Assembly: GCA_963827065.1 (NCBI GenBank) | Contig: CAWGZM010000006.1 | Coordinates: 248,001 to 312,000 of the forward strand | Source of the DNA: JACVRW01 sp963827065 | Lineage (GTDB): Bacteria; Actinomycetota; Thermoleophilia; Solirubrobacterales; Thermoleophilaceae | DNA: 64,000 bases | Direction of reading: 5' to 3' | Shown: positions 8,078-16,512 of the stretch, piece by piece | How positions within the stretch are numbered: the first letter of the stretch is position 1 | Layout of the letters: each line of letters begins with the position of its first letter | Position numbers and translations under genes: made by a program | Notes under the pieces: model-generated | Told to the model about the DNA's origin: nothing | Databases searched by the model: none | The model's input: only the letters and a program-made list of their open reading frames with translations

Positions 8078-9148
8078 CTAGCCCACCACGACCGCGATCC
8101 GCTCGACCGCGTTGTTCGCGTAGCCCTTCAGGTTCCAGGGCGGTTCGAGCGGCTGTGTGTTGCCGGCAGTGTCGGTGGCGCGCGAGCACAGGACGTGGCT
8201 GCCGGGCGGCGCGTCCCAGTCGAACTGCCAGCCGATCCAGGCGGCGTCGCCCAGTGGCTCGCCAAGCCGGGCTTCGGCGAAGCTCGACCCGCCGTCCGTG
8301 GAGACCACGACGCGCTCGATAGGGCCGTGACCCGACCAGGCGCGGCCCTCGAGCGTCACCGGCCCAGGCTCGAGGTGGCGCTCGCGGGTCAAGAAGTCGG
8401 GCACTCCGGGGGGCACCGTCAGGGATCGCGGCAGCATGCGCGTGACCGGCTCCCCCGCGTTGCCGTCAGCGTCGTACATCCGGTAGCCCACGGCGTTCTG
8501 ATAGCCCTCGAACGGCTCCTCGAGCAGAGTGATGCGCGCGAGCCACTTGACGTTCTGCATGCCGTACCAGCCGGGCGCCACGAGGCGCAGGGGGAAGCCG
8601 TGCTGGGGCGGCAGCGGCGTGCCGTTCATCTCGTAGGCGAGCAGCCCGCCGAACGCCTCGCCGACCGGGAGCGCTCGCTCGTAGGCCTGCGCCTCGCCGC
8701 CCTCGACGCCCCGGTCGAGCCCGGTGAAGAGGGCCTCGACCGCGCCGGCCATGACGCCGGCCTCGTCGAGCAGCGGCCCGAGCGCCGCTCCCGCCCACTC
8801 GGCGGTCCCGACCGCCTCGGTCAGCCAGGGCTGGCTCACCGGGCGCGGCTCGAGCAGTGCGCGCCCGTTGCCGGCGCACTCGAAGGTCACCGGCAGCGCC
8901 ACGCGCTCGCGGGCGCGCAGGTCGTCGAGCGAGAGCGACAGCGGCCGCTCGACGGCGCCGCCGACCTCGAGCACGAAGGCATCGGGGTCGACCGCCGGGA
9001 TGTCGTAGTGGATCAGGAGGTAGTGGAGGCCGGCCGGAGTGATCGGGTGCCGGAGCGCCTCGAGCGGGAGGGCGTGGTTGCGGGCCGCGAGGCGCAGCTC
9101 GGTGGCGCTGATGCCCTCTGTGGAGGTGCCTTCAGGGACGATGGCCAT
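8078..9148 (-). CDS. Sulfite oxidase-like molybdopterin oxidoreductase
   Basis: 356 residues with the sulfite-oxidase fold: a Moco domain with the cofactor-ligating Cys in FECAGNGR and HGFPLRLVAPGWYGMQNVKWL. A C-terminal dimerisation (Mo-co_dimer) domain follows (VTLEGRAWSGHGPIERVVVSTDGG...). The protein starts MAIVPEGTSTEG with no Tat or Sec signal, so it should act in the cytoplasm, unlike many SorA/MsrP-type relatives. There is no heme domain. The electron acceptor and physiological substrate are unknown. The ATG is supported by TAAGAT 6 bases upstream. Confidence 0.88.
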   Translation of the reverse strand: MAIVPEGTSTEGISATELRLAARNHALPLEALRHPITPAGLHYLLIHYDIPAVDPDAFVLEVGGAVERPLSLSLDDLRARERVALPVTFECAGNGRALLEPRPVSQPWLTEAVGTAEWAGAALGPLLDEAGVMAGAVEALFTGLDRGVEGGEAQAYERALPVGEAFGGLLAYEMNGTPLPPQHGFPLRLVAPGWYGMQNVKWLARITLLEEPFEGYQNAVGYRMYDADGNAGEPVTRMLPRSLTVPPGVPDFLTRERHLEPGPVTLEGRAWSGHGPIERVVVSTDGGSSFAEARLGEPLGDAAWIGWQFDWDAPPGSHVLCSRATDTAGNTQPLEPPWNLKGYANNAVERIAVVVG

Positions 9149-9154
9149 CGGCGA

Positions 9155-9160
9155 ATCTTA
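9155..9160 (-). promoter_or_regulatory. TANNNT -10 element for the molybdoenzyme
   Basis: TAAGAT on the minus strand ends 6 bases before the ATG at 9148. No Shine-Dalgarno sequence is present. Confidence 0.4.
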
Positions 9161-9191
9161 GGTTCCGGGGCGCCGCCGAGTGTGAAATCGG

Positions 9192-10760
9192 CTACATCGC
9201 CCCCGTGCCGCTCGCTGGCGCCTCGCGGGCGCGCTCCGGGTCGCCCGGGTTCTCCACGTCGGGGCGCCAGCGCACCACCGGGCGCTTTGCGGCGCCCGCC
9301 TCGTCGAGGCGGCGCACGGGCGTCGTGTGCGGCGCGTTGCGAGCGATCTCGGGATCCTCCTTCGCCTCGGCCAGGATCTCGCGGATCACCTCGGCGAAGT
9401 GGTCGAGCCGCTCCTTCGTCTCCGTCTCGGTCGGCTCGATCATGAGCGCTTCGTCGACGAGCAGCGGGAAGTACACGGTGGGCGGGTGCACGCGGTGGTC
9501 GAGCATGCGCTTGGCGAGATCGAGCGTGCGCACGCCCAGCTGCTCCTTGGCGCCGCTCCCCGACAGCACGAACTCGTGCATGCAGTGCCGGTCGAACGCC
9601 ACCGGCAGGTACTCGCCGATGCCCTCCTGAGCGAGCAGCGCCTTCAGGTAGTTGGCGTTCAGCACGGCAGTCTGCGAGACGTCCTTCAAGCCGTCGCCGC
9701 CGAGGGAGCAGATGTACGCATAGGTGCGCACGAAGACGCCGAAGTTGCCCTGGAAGCCGCGCAGCTTGCCGATCGACTTGGGCCGGTCGAGGTCGAGCTC
9801 GAGCTCGAAGCTCGGCTCGCGGCCGTTGTCGCCCCCGCGGCGCACCACCTGGGGCACCGGTAGGAACGGCTCGATGCGATCCGAGCACGCGATCGGCCCC
9901 GCGCCGGGGCCGCCGCCGCCGTGCGGCTGCGTGAACGTCTTGTGCAGGTTGAAGTGGACGATGTCGAAGCCCATGTCGCCCGGGCGGGCGATCCCCATCA
10001 CGGCGTTGAGGTTCGCCCCGTCGTAGTAGAGCGTCGCCCCGACGCCGTGCACGATGCGGGCGATCTCCTCGATGTTGGTGTCGAAGAGCCCGAGCGTGTT
10101 CGGGTTCGTGAGCATGAGGCAGGCCACCTCCGTGTCCGCCTTCGCGCGCAGGTCGTCGAGGTCGACGCCGCCATCCGGCGCCGTCCCGACCTTCACGACC
10201 TCGTAGCCCGCCATCGTCACCGTCGCCGGGTTGGTGCCGTGGGCCGTGTCAGGCGTCAACACCTTGGTGCGCTGCTCGCCGCGGTCCTCGTGGTAGGCGC
10301 GCGTCAGCAGGAGGCCCGCGAGCTCCCCGTGCGAGCCGGCGCTCGGCTGGAGCGAGACATGCGGCAGGCCGGCGACCTCGGCGAGTGCGCCCTGGAGGCG
10401 CCACATCAGCTCCAGTGCCCCCTGCGCCTTGCCGGCATCCTGCAGCGGGTGCAATCGGGCGTGGCCCGGCAGCGCAGCCACGCGCTCGTGCAGCTTGGGG
10501 TTGTGCTTCATCGTGCAGGAGCCGAGCGGATAGAAGCCCTCGTCGAGATGGAAGTTCTTCGAGGAGAGCGTCGTGTAGTGGCGCACGAGCTCAGGCTCGG
10601 AGACCTCGGGCAGCTCCGCCGGCCGCTCGCGGCGGGCACCCTCCGGCAGGAGCCCCTCGATCGGTACCTCCGGCACCTCGTCTTCGGGCGACGGCGCCAC
10701 GAACGCCCGCCGGCCCTCGCGCGAGCGCTCGAAGATCGTGATCGTGTCGCCCTCGCTCAC
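9192..10760 (-). CDS. gcvPB: Glycine dehydrogenase (decarboxylating) subunit 2
   Basis: 522-residue C-terminal half of the glycine cleavage P-protein. It binds PLP through the Lys of FNLHKTFTQPHGGGGPGAGP and works as a heterotetramer with GcvPA. Other family landmarks are FYPLGSCTMKHNPK and AHGTNPATVTMAGY. The open frame extends much further upstream, but homology begins at VSEGDTITIFERS. The GTG at 10760 overlaps the gcvPA stop in a GTGA, which fixes the start. It is the last gene of gcvT-H-PA-PB. Confidence 0.96.
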   Translation of the reverse strand: MSEGDTITIFERSREGRRAFVAPSPEDEVPEVPIEGLLPEGARRERPAELPEVSEPELVRHYTTLSSKNFHLDEGFYPLGSCTMKHNPKLHERVAALPGHARLHPLQDAGKAQGALELMWRLQGALAEVAGLPHVSLQPSAGSHGELAGLLLTRAYHEDRGEQRTKVLTPDTAHGTNPATVTMAGYEVVKVGTAPDGGVDLDDLRAKADTEVACLMLTNPNTLGLFDTNIEEIARIVHGVGATLYYDGANLNAVMGIARPGDMGFDIVHFNLHKTFTQPHGGGGPGAGPIACSDRIEPFLPVPQVVRRGGDNGREPSFELELDLDRPKSIGKLRGFQGNFGVFVRTYAYICSLGGDGLKDVSQTAVLNANYLKALLAQEGIGEYLPVAFDRHCMHEFVLSGSGAKEQLGVRTLDLAKRMLDHRVHPPTVYFPLLVDEALMIEPTETETKERLDHFAEVIREILAEAKEDPEIARNAPHTTPVRRLDEAGAAKRPVVRWRPDVENPGDPERAREAPASGTGAM

Positions 10761-12103
10761 GCGGCCACCCCCTCTCGCGTGCCGGCCACGAGGCGCGCGA
10801 GCCGGTCGATCTGCTCCTTCGTGCGGCGCTCCGTGATCGCCACGAGCAGGCCGTCCTCGTACTCGGGATAATCGCGGCCCAGCCGGTAGCCGGGGCTGAT
10901 CCCCTGCGCACGCGCACGTTCGAAGAGCCCGTCGAGGTCCGGCACGCGCACGGCGAACTCGCGCACGATCGGGCCGGGGTTGATCGCTTCGAGCCCGAGC
11001 GACTCGCGGGCGTAGTGGGTCCGGCGAAGCATCAGCTCGCCGAGCTCGACGAGCCCGCGCTTGCCTAGCCAGGACAGGTACACCACTCCGGCGAGCGCGT
11101 TCAGCGCCTGCGCGGTGCAGATGTTGTGGGTGGCCTTCTCGCGCCGGATGTGCTGCTCGCGCGTCTGCAGGGTGAGCACGAACCCGCGCCTGCCCTCGGC
11201 GTCGACCGTCTCGCCCGCGATCCGGCCCGGCATCTTGCGGATGAAGCGCTCGGCGGCGGCGAAGAACCCGAACGAGGGGCCGCCGAAGTCGAGCCGGTTG
11301 CCGAGCGACTGGCCCTCGCCGACGCACACGTCGACGCCGCAGTCGCCGGGCGGCCTCAGGACCCCGAGCGGGAGCGGATCGGCGGCGCACACGAGCATCG
11401 CGCCGGTCGACTTGCCCGCCTCGGCCAGCTCGGCCAGCTCCTCGACCGTGCCGAGGAAGTTCGGCTGCTGCACGAAGACGGCCGCGGTGTCGTCGTCGAC
11501 GGCGGCCGCAAGCGCCTCCAGATCGGTCGCGCCTGCGCCGTCGAGCGGTACCTCGACCACCTCCATGCCGTAGCCGGCCGCGTGCGTGGCGAGCGCCGCC
11601 CGCGAGTGCGGGTGGAGACCGCGCGAGGCGACCAGCTTGCTGCGCCGTGTCTCGAGCTTTGCGAGGTAGCCGGCCGCCGCGACGGCGCTCGGGCCCTCGT
11701 AGACCGAGGCGTTCGAGACCGGCAGCCCGGTCAGCTCCGAGATCGCCGTCTGGTACTCGAACATCACCTGCAGCCCGCCCTGCGAGACCTCGGGCTGGTA
11801 GGGCGTGTAGGGCGTGAGGAACTCCGAGCGGCCCAGCAACGTGTCGATCAGTGCCGGCACGTAGTGGTCGTACATGCCCGCGCCGAGGAAGCTCACCTCG
11901 GCGTCCGCGTGCACGTTGCGTGCCGCCAGCGCCGACAGGTGCTCGTATACCTCCTGCTCCGAGCGGCCGTCCGGCAGGTCGATCTCCCGGCCCAGGCGGA
12001 CAGCCGCCGGAATGTCCGCGAACAGGTCGTCGAGTGAGCCGACGCCGATCGCGCCGAGCATCTCGCGAAGGTCCTGCTCGGTGACTGCGGTGTAGCGGCT
12101 CAT
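10757..12103 (-). CDS. gcvPA: Glycine dehydrogenase (decarboxylating) subunit 1
   Basis: 448-residue N-terminal half of the split P-protein, which decarboxylates glycine and passes the aminomethyl group to lipoyl-GcvH. It starts MSRYTAVTEQDLREMLGAIG. SFLGAGMYDHYVPALIDTLL and TPYQPEVSQGGLQVMFEYQT are strongly conserved in the family. The split PA/PB form occurs in many Gram-positive and thermophilic bacteria. It follows gcvH by 20 bases. Confidence 0.96.
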   Translation of the reverse strand: MSRYTAVTEQDLREMLGAIGVGSLDDLFADIPAAVRLGREIDLPDGRSEQEVYEHLSALAARNVHADAEVSFLGAGMYDHYVPALIDTLLGRSEFLTPYTPYQPEVSQGGLQVMFEYQTAISELTGLPVSNASVYEGPSAVAAAGYLAKLETRRSKLVASRGLHPHSRAALATHAAGYGMEVVEVPLDGAGATDLEALAAAVDDDTAAVFVQQPNFLGTVEELAELAEAGKSTGAMLVCAADPLPLGVLRPPGDCGVDVCVGEGQSLGNRLDFGGPSFGFFAAAERFIRKMPGRIAGETVDAEGRRGFVLTLQTREQHIRREKATHNICTAQALNALAGVVYLSWLGKRGLVELGELMLRRTHYARESLGLEAINPGPIVREFAVRVPDLDGLFERARAQGISPGYRLGRDYPEYEDGLLVAITERRTKEQIDRLARLVAGTREGVAA

Positions 12104-12123
12104 CCTGAGGTCTACGAAGTTAG

Positions 12124-12516
12124 CTACCCGCTCTGGAGCATCTCCTTGTACGCCTCGACGTCCATCAGCCGGTCGACCTCGGACGGATCCGACATCCGCA
12201 CCTTGATCATCCAGCCCTCGCCGTAGGGGTCCTGATTGATGCGCTCGGGGCTGTCGCCGAGTGCCTCGTTGACCTCGACGATCTCCCCCGAGAGTGGCGC
12301 GAAGACGTCGCTGACGGCCTTGACCGATTCGACCTCGGCATAGGTCTGGTCCTTCGTCACCGCGGCGCCCACCTCCGGCGGATCGAAGAAGACGACCTCG
12401 CCGAGCGCGTCCTGCGCGTACCAGGTGACGCCGAAGGTCGCCTGGTCGCCGTCGATGCGCGCCCAGTCGTGCTCCTCGTGGTACTTCAGCTCGTCGGGAT
12501 AGCTTGCGTCAGCCAT
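12124..12516 (-). CDS. gcvH: Glycine cleavage system H protein
   Basis: 130-residue lipoyl carrier that shuttles the aminomethyl arm between P, T and L proteins. The lipoylated Lys66 lies in VESVKAVSDVFAP, and KYHEEHDWARIDGD is the usual N-terminal signature. The ATG start overlaps the 3' end of gcvT by 8 bases, so translational coupling is likely. Confidence 0.96.
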   Translation of the reverse strand: MADASYPDELKYHEEHDWARIDGDQATFGVTWYAQDALGEVVFFDPPEVGAAVTKDQTYAEVESVKAVSDVFAPLSGEIVEVNEALGDSPERINQDPYGEGWMIKVRMSDPSEVDRLMDVEAYKEMLQSG

Positions 12517-13609
12517 GGTCTCCTTCGTTCTCGGGGGCGCGGCGCTCGTACAGGGGCTTCTCTCTCACCTCGGCTGAACGAAGCTTCCCGCGCACGTCGA
12601 CCTCAATCGTGGTCCCCGGCTCGGACGCCGCGACCGGCACATAGCCCATGCCGATGCCGGTTTCGAGGCAGGGCGAGAGCGAGCCGCTCGTCACGACGCC
12701 GTCGCCGTGCTCGGTCCGGATCGGGTTGCCCTGGCGCGGGATGCCGGGTCCGGTGAAGGCGAACGGGATGAGCGTCCGCTCGGGCGCGCGCCCGCTGAGC
12801 GCGTCGGCGCCGATGAAGCCGGTGTCGAGCTTGCAGCACCAGCCGAGCCCCGCCTCGAGCGGGTCGTGCTCCTCGTCGAGATCGTTGCCGTACAGGTGGA
12901 AGCAGACCTCCAGGCGAAGCGTGTCGCGCGCCCCGAGGCCCGCGGGGGTGACGCCCTCGGCCAGGAGCGCGTCCCACACGGCGCCCGAGTCGCCGGGCGC
13001 GATCATCAGCTCGCAGCCGTCCTCGCCCGTGTAGCCCGTGCCGCAGACGAGCAGCTCGGCGCCCGCCAGCTCGAGCTCCGCGGTGCGCATGCGCGCGGGC
13101 AGCTCGCCGTCTGCGAGCCGTTCGAGCGCCGGCCGCGCCCGCGGCCCCTGGACGGCGAGCATCGCCCAGTCCGCATGGGCGTCACGCACCTCGACGTCGA
13201 AGCCGCCGGCGTGTTGCTTGAACCAGGCCAGGTCCTTCTCGTGGTTCGCCGCATTCGTGACCGTCAGGAAGCGGTCCGGACCCAGCCGGTAGGTGAAGAG
13301 GTCGTCCAGCACGCCGCCGTCCTCGCGGCACATCACCGAGTACTGGGCGCCGCGCTCAGCGATCCTGGTGACGTCGTTCGAGAGCAGGCGCTGCAGGAAC
13401 GCCTCCGCCTGCGGGCCGGATGTCTCGATCTCGCCCATGTGCGAGACGTCGAACACGCCCGCGCCGGTGCGGACGCTCACGTGCTCCTGGCGGATGCCCT
13501 CGTACTGGATCGGCATCTCCCAGCCCGCAAACGGGACCAACTTCGCGCCCGCCCGCTCATGGCGGTCGTGGAGGGGCGTGCGCCGAAGCGTGTCTGCTGT
13601 GGACTGCAA
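12509..13609 (-). CDS. gcvT: Glycine cleavage system T protein (aminomethyltransferase)
   Basis: 366-residue folate-dependent aminomethyltransferase that releases ammonia and forms methylene-tetrahydrofolate. Landmarks are LVPFAGWEMPIQYEGI, GVFDVSHMGEIE and CGTGYTGEDGCELM, ending in a GcvT C-terminal barrel. The start is TTG at 13609: the conserved PLHDRHERAGAKLVPF lies only 12 residues in, and no other in-frame start remains. A TAATCT hexamer lies 9 bases upstream. It leads the gcv operon; no lpd or folate gene adjoins it. Confidence 0.95.
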   Translation of the reverse strand: MQSTADTLRRTPLHDRHERAGAKLVPFAGWEMPIQYEGIRQEHVSVRTGAGVFDVSHMGEIETSGPQAEAFLQRLLSNDVTRIAERGAQYSVMCREDGGVLDDLFTYRLGPDRFLTVTNAANHEKDLAWFKQHAGGFDVEVRDAHADWAMLAVQGPRARPALERLADGELPARMRTAELELAGAELLVCGTGYTGEDGCELMIAPGDSGAVWDALLAEGVTPAGLGARDTLRLEVCFHLYGNDLDEEHDPLEAGLGWCCKLDTGFIGADALSGRAPERTLIPFAFTGPGIPRQGNPIRTEHGDGVVTSGSLSPCLETGIGMGYVPVAASEPGTTIEVDVRGKLRSAEVREKPLYERRAPENEGDHG

Positions 13610-13618
13610 GCCGCTCGG

Positions 13619-13624
13619 AGATTA
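13619..13624 (-). promoter_or_regulatory. TANNNT -10 element for the gcv operon
   Basis: TAATCT on the minus strand lies 9 bases before the TTG start of gcvT. No convincing -35 is seen, and the leader is too short for a glycine riboswitch. Confidence 0.35.
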
Positions 13625-13633
13625 CCCCCACCG

Positions 13634-13655
13634 CTCCCGGCTCACGCACCGGGAG
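13634..13655 (-). terminator. Hairpin between the M20 gene and gcvT
   Basis: CTCCCGG and CCGGGAG form a 7-bp stem with an 8-base loop. It extends by three more pairs across a one-base bulge. There is no U-tract, so it is only a candidate terminator for the ftsZ-GNAT-M20 transcript. Confidence 0.4.
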
Positions 13656-13660
13656 GCGGC

Positions 13661-14782
13661 TCAGGCGTCTAGCAGCGCCGCCATCACGGCCAGAGCAAGC
13701 TCGGCGCGCGTGCGGAGCGACTCGGCGCTCACCCACTCGTGGGGCGCGTGGGCGCCGCCGCCGCGGGGCCCGAGGCCGTCGAGCGTGACCGCGATCCCGC
13801 CGGCCGCGACGTGGCTGGCATCGCTCGCGCCGCCGCGCTCCGATGCCACGATCGGGCGCCCGAGCCGCTCGGCCGCACCGGCGATCAGGTCCGCCGTCGC
13901 CGCACGCGCGTCCATCCCCGGCCAGGCGCGCACCAGCGAGCTCTCGAGCCGCACGCCGTCGTGCTCCGCCGGCATCGCCGCGAGCACCGGGTCGAGTGCC
14001 TCGAGCCGGTCGGCGCGCAGGTCGCAGAGCAGCTCACCGGCCGCGGGCACCACGTTGAAGGCGTCCCCCGAGCGCAGGATGGTCGGCACCGCCGTCAGCC
14101 GGTCGGGGCCGGCGGGGTCGCTCGCGGACGCCACGCGGGCCGCGGCGGCGGCCAGCGCCAGCAGCGCGTTGCGGCCCCGGTGGGGCGCCGAGCCCGAGTG
14201 CGCCGGGCGGCCGTGAGCCTCGACCCGCAGCGTCCCGGCGGCCTTGCGCTTGACGATCACGGCCTCGTCGCCGTCCTCCGTGCGCTCGCCCGCCTCGAAG
14301 CACAGGCAGGCGTCGAAATCGGCGAAGCGCGCGATGTGCACGAAGCCGGACGTGCGCCACTCCTCGTCGTTCACGAGCAACACGGCCAGCTCGCGGTATA
14401 GCTCGGGCCGCGGCGCCAGCTCGCGCATGAGGCCTAGTGCGAGCGCCACACCGCCCTTCATGTCGACCGTGCCCGAGCCGGTCAGGCGGTCGCCGTCGCG
14501 CTCGAGCGGCCGGTGCGCCGAGTGCGCCACCACGGTGTCGAGGTGCCCGAGCAGCAGCACGCGCTTCGTGCCGCTGCCGCGCAGGCGCCCGCATAGGTCC
14601 GGGGCGTAGCCGGGCGTCGAGCAGGGCGGGCGCTCGACCTCGGCCTCGGGCGGCAGGAAAGCGGTGGCGAGCGCGGCGCACTCCTCGGCGCCGGGGACGT
14701 CGCCGGACGGCGAGGAGACGCCCACGAGCGCCTCCAGCTCGCGCTCCGCCACCAGCGCCAGGCGAGCCGCGGACTCGATCAC
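13661..14782 (-). CDS. M20 family metallo-deacylase/peptidase
   Basis: 373 residues of the M20 family (DapE/ArgE/carboxypeptidase G2 type), a two-zinc hydrolase of N-acyl amino acids or dipeptides. Ligand motifs are LLLGHLDTVVAH, SGTVDMKGG and NDEEWRTSG. A small lid/dimerisation domain follows (AHGRPAHSGSAPHRGRNAL). A C-terminal HAPHEWV supplies the last ligand. The GTG at 14782 overlaps the upstream GNAT stop (GTGA), fixing the start and suggesting one transcript with it. The substrate is not predictable. Note the third and fourth M20 members at 40456 and 49265. Confidence 0.87.
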   Translation of the reverse strand: MIESAARLALVAERELEALVGVSSPSGDVPGAEECAALATAFLPPEAEVERPPCSTPGYAPDLCGRLRGSGTKRVLLLGHLDTVVAHSAHRPLERDGDRLTGSGTVDMKGGVALALGLMRELAPRPELYRELAVLLVNDEEWRTSGFVHIARFADFDACLCFEAGERTEDGDEAVIVKRKAAGTLRVEAHGRPAHSGSAPHRGRNALLALAAAAARVASASDPAGPDRLTAVPTILRSGDAFNVVPAAGELLCDLRADRLEALDPVLAAMPAEHDGVRLESSLVRAWPGMDARAATADLIAGAAERLGRPIVASERGGASDASHVAAGGIAVTLDGLGPRGGGAHAPHEWVSAESLRTRAELALAVMAALLDA

Positions 14783-15168
14783 GGCCGGGTGCCGACCGGC
14801 TTCGCGAAGTGGTAGCTCGTTATGCGCAGCCCGGTGTTGAAGTAGAGCCTGTGGGCGTCCTCGCGCTCCGGGCCCACGCCCGAGTCGAGGTGGAACTCGC
14901 CGCAGCCGAGGCGCGCGGCCTCGGCCTCGCACCACTCGAGCAGCGTCCGGCCGTGGCCGCGCCGGCGCCCGTCCGGGTGCGTGGAGAGGTCGTCGACGTA
15001 CAAGCAGTCGCCCCAGGCGAGGTTGTGGATCACCCGGAAGCCGGCGACGGCGACGCAGCGCCCGTCCTCGAACGCGCCCACCAGCCGGTAGCCCTGAGGG
15101 CGCTGGACTTCGTCGACGCGCTCGACGAAGGCGGCCTCGTCCTCGTAGTGGGTGCGCAGGGCGCGCAT
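14779..15168 (-). CDS. GNAT family N-acetyltransferase
   Basis: 129 residues with the GNAT acetyl-CoA fold: strand LYVDDLSTHPDGRRRGHGRTLLEW contains the pyrophosphate-binding RRxGxGxxL loop. It may acetylate a small amine or a protein N-terminus. The first ATG is 15168. The same frame continues upstream for LTEILPPDTALAFEA, which reads like the usual start of this subfamily. That extension has only a CTG (15213) as start codon, so a non-standard start is possible. The gene follows ftsZ by 58 bases and is coupled to the M20 gene. Confidence 0.82.
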   Translation of the reverse strand: MRALRTHYEDEAAFVERVDEVQRPQGYRLVGAFEDGRCVAVAGFRVIHNLAWGDCLYVDDLSTHPDGRRRGHGRTLLEWCEAEAARLGCGEFHLDSGVGPEREDAHRLYFNTGLRITSYHFAKPVGTRP

Positions 15169-15226
15169 CGCCTCGAAGGCGAGCGCCGTGTCAGGCGGGA
15201 GGATCTCTGTCAGTCCGTCGGGAACT

Positions 15227-16315
15227 TCAGTCCCTCAGGAACGACGGGACGTCGATTTCGTCATCGGAGATCTCGAGCGATTCCCGCTGACGGTCGTCGA
15301 GCGAAACGTCGCGGCGCCGCGGCTCGCGCCGGCGGCCGGTCGAGTCCTCGGTGAAGAGCGGCGTCCGGCTGGCGCGCTCGAAGCCCGTGGCGATCACGGT
15401 CACGCGCACGTTGTCGGCCATCCCGTCGTCGACGACGGCCCCGAAGATGATGTTCGAGTTCTGGTCGGCCGCCGACTGGATGATCTCGGCCGCCTCGTTG
15501 ACCTCGAACAGGCCCAGGTCGCTGCCGCCCGTGATGTTCAGCAGGATTCCCGTGGCACCCTCGACGGACTGCTCGAGCAGCGGGCTCGACACGGCGTTCT
15601 TCGCCGCCTCGGCGGCCCTGTTCTCTCCGGCGGCCTCGCCGATCCCCATCAGCGCCGAGCCGGCGTCCTGCATGATCGTGCGCACGTCGGCGAAGTCGAG
15701 GTTGATGAGCCCCGGCGTCGTGATCAGGTCGGTGATGCCCTGGACGCCCTGGCCGAGCACGTTGTCGGCCTCCCGGAACGCCTCGAGGATGCTCGTGCGG
15801 CGTTCGACGACTGCCAGCAGCTTCTCGTTCGGGATCACGATCATCGTGTCGACCTGCTCGCGCAGCCGGTCGATGCCGTCCACGGCCTGGCGCATGCGCT
15901 GGGTGCCCTCGAAGTCGAAGGGCTTCGTCACGACGCCCACCGTCAGCGCGCCGACCTCCTGCTTGGACACCTCGGCGATCACCGGCGCCGCGCCGGTCCC
16001 GGTGCCGCCGCCCTCGCCCGCAGTGACGAAAACCATGTCCGCGCCCTTCAGCGCCTCCTTGATCTCGTCGCGGCTCTCGTTTGCGGCGCCGTAGCCGACC
16101 TCCGGGTTCGCCCCGGCCCCGAGCCCGCGCGTGAGCTGATCGCCGATCTGGAGCTTGATGTCGGCGTCGCACATCTGCAGCGCCTGGGCGTCCGTGTTGA
16201 CCGCGATGAACTCGACGCCCTTGAGGCCGGCGTCCACCATACGGTTGACGGCGTTGGTGCCGCCGCCGCCGATGCCGACGACCTTGATTACCGCGAGGTA
16301 GCTGCCCGTATCCAT
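15227..16315 (-). CDS. ftsZ: Cell division protein FtsZ
   Basis: 362-residue tubulin homologue forming the cytokinetic Z-ring. The GTP-binding tubulin signature GGGTGTG is at residues 102-108, and the T7 synergy loop NLDFAD is at 205-210. The C-terminal linker is short and very basic/acidic (RRREPRRRDVSLDDRQRESLE). The protein ends DEIDVPSFLRD, a canonical C-terminal peptide that binds membrane tethers such as SepF. FtsA is absent from the cluster. The gene stands last in the dcw group, with its own promoter region. Confidence 0.98.
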   Translation of the reverse strand: MDTGSYLAVIKVVGIGGGGTNAVNRMVDAGLKGVEFIAVNTDAQALQMCDADIKLQIGDQLTRGLGAGANPEVGYGAANESRDEIKEALKGADMVFVTAGEGGGTGTGAAPVIAEVSKQEVGALTVGVVTKPFDFEGTQRMRQAVDGIDRLREQVDTMIVIPNEKLLAVVERRTSILEAFREADNVLGQGVQGITDLITTPGLINLDFADVRTIMQDAGSALMGIGEAAGENRAAEAAKNAVSSPLLEQSVEGATGILLNITGGSDLGLFEVNEAAEIIQSAADQNSNIIFGAVVDDGMADNVRVTVIATGFERASRTPLFTEDSTGRRREPRRRDVSLDDRQRESLEISDDEIDVPSFLRD

Positions 16316-16356
16316 TGGAGGGTTTTCCTCTCTCCCATCCGAAGCTCAAGCGATCA

Positions 16357-16495
16357 TCGAGGGTTTCTCGAATCCCGCAAGGACCGCACTGTAGGCGGCA
16401 TTCGCCGAAAGTGTCAACCGTCCTCGCAACAAAACCTGCAGAATAGGTCTCGACCAGAGATCGAGGGTTGCGCGAACTCTCGACTCTAGGTCGAG
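16357..16495. repeat. Three TCGAG inverted repeats upstream of ftsZ
   Basis: Three small inverted repeats share the half-site TCGAG: 16357-16371 (TCGAG-5-CTCGA), 16449-16465 (CTCGA-7-TCGAG) and 16479-16495 (CTCGAC-TCTAG-GTCGAG). The decamer ATCGAGGGTT is also directly repeated at 16356 and 16460. They flank the predicted ftsZ promoter and could be operator sites. Confidence 0.5.
16388..16417 (-). promoter_or_regulatory. Predicted ftsZ promoter
   Basis: On the minus strand a perfect -35 TTGACA (16412-16417) is followed after 18 bases by TACAGT (16388-16393) as -10. That leaves a leader of roughly 65 bases before the ftsZ ATG. It would allow ftsZ expression independent of the long mur operon. 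Confidence 0.55.
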
Positions 16496-16512
16496 TGTTA
16501 CCGGAGAGTCTC

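Noticed and set aside
13610..13660. Glycine riboswitch before gcvT
   Set aside because: Only 51 bases separate the M20 stop and the gcvT start. No tandem aptamer core is seen, only a GC hairpin and a -10-like hexamer.
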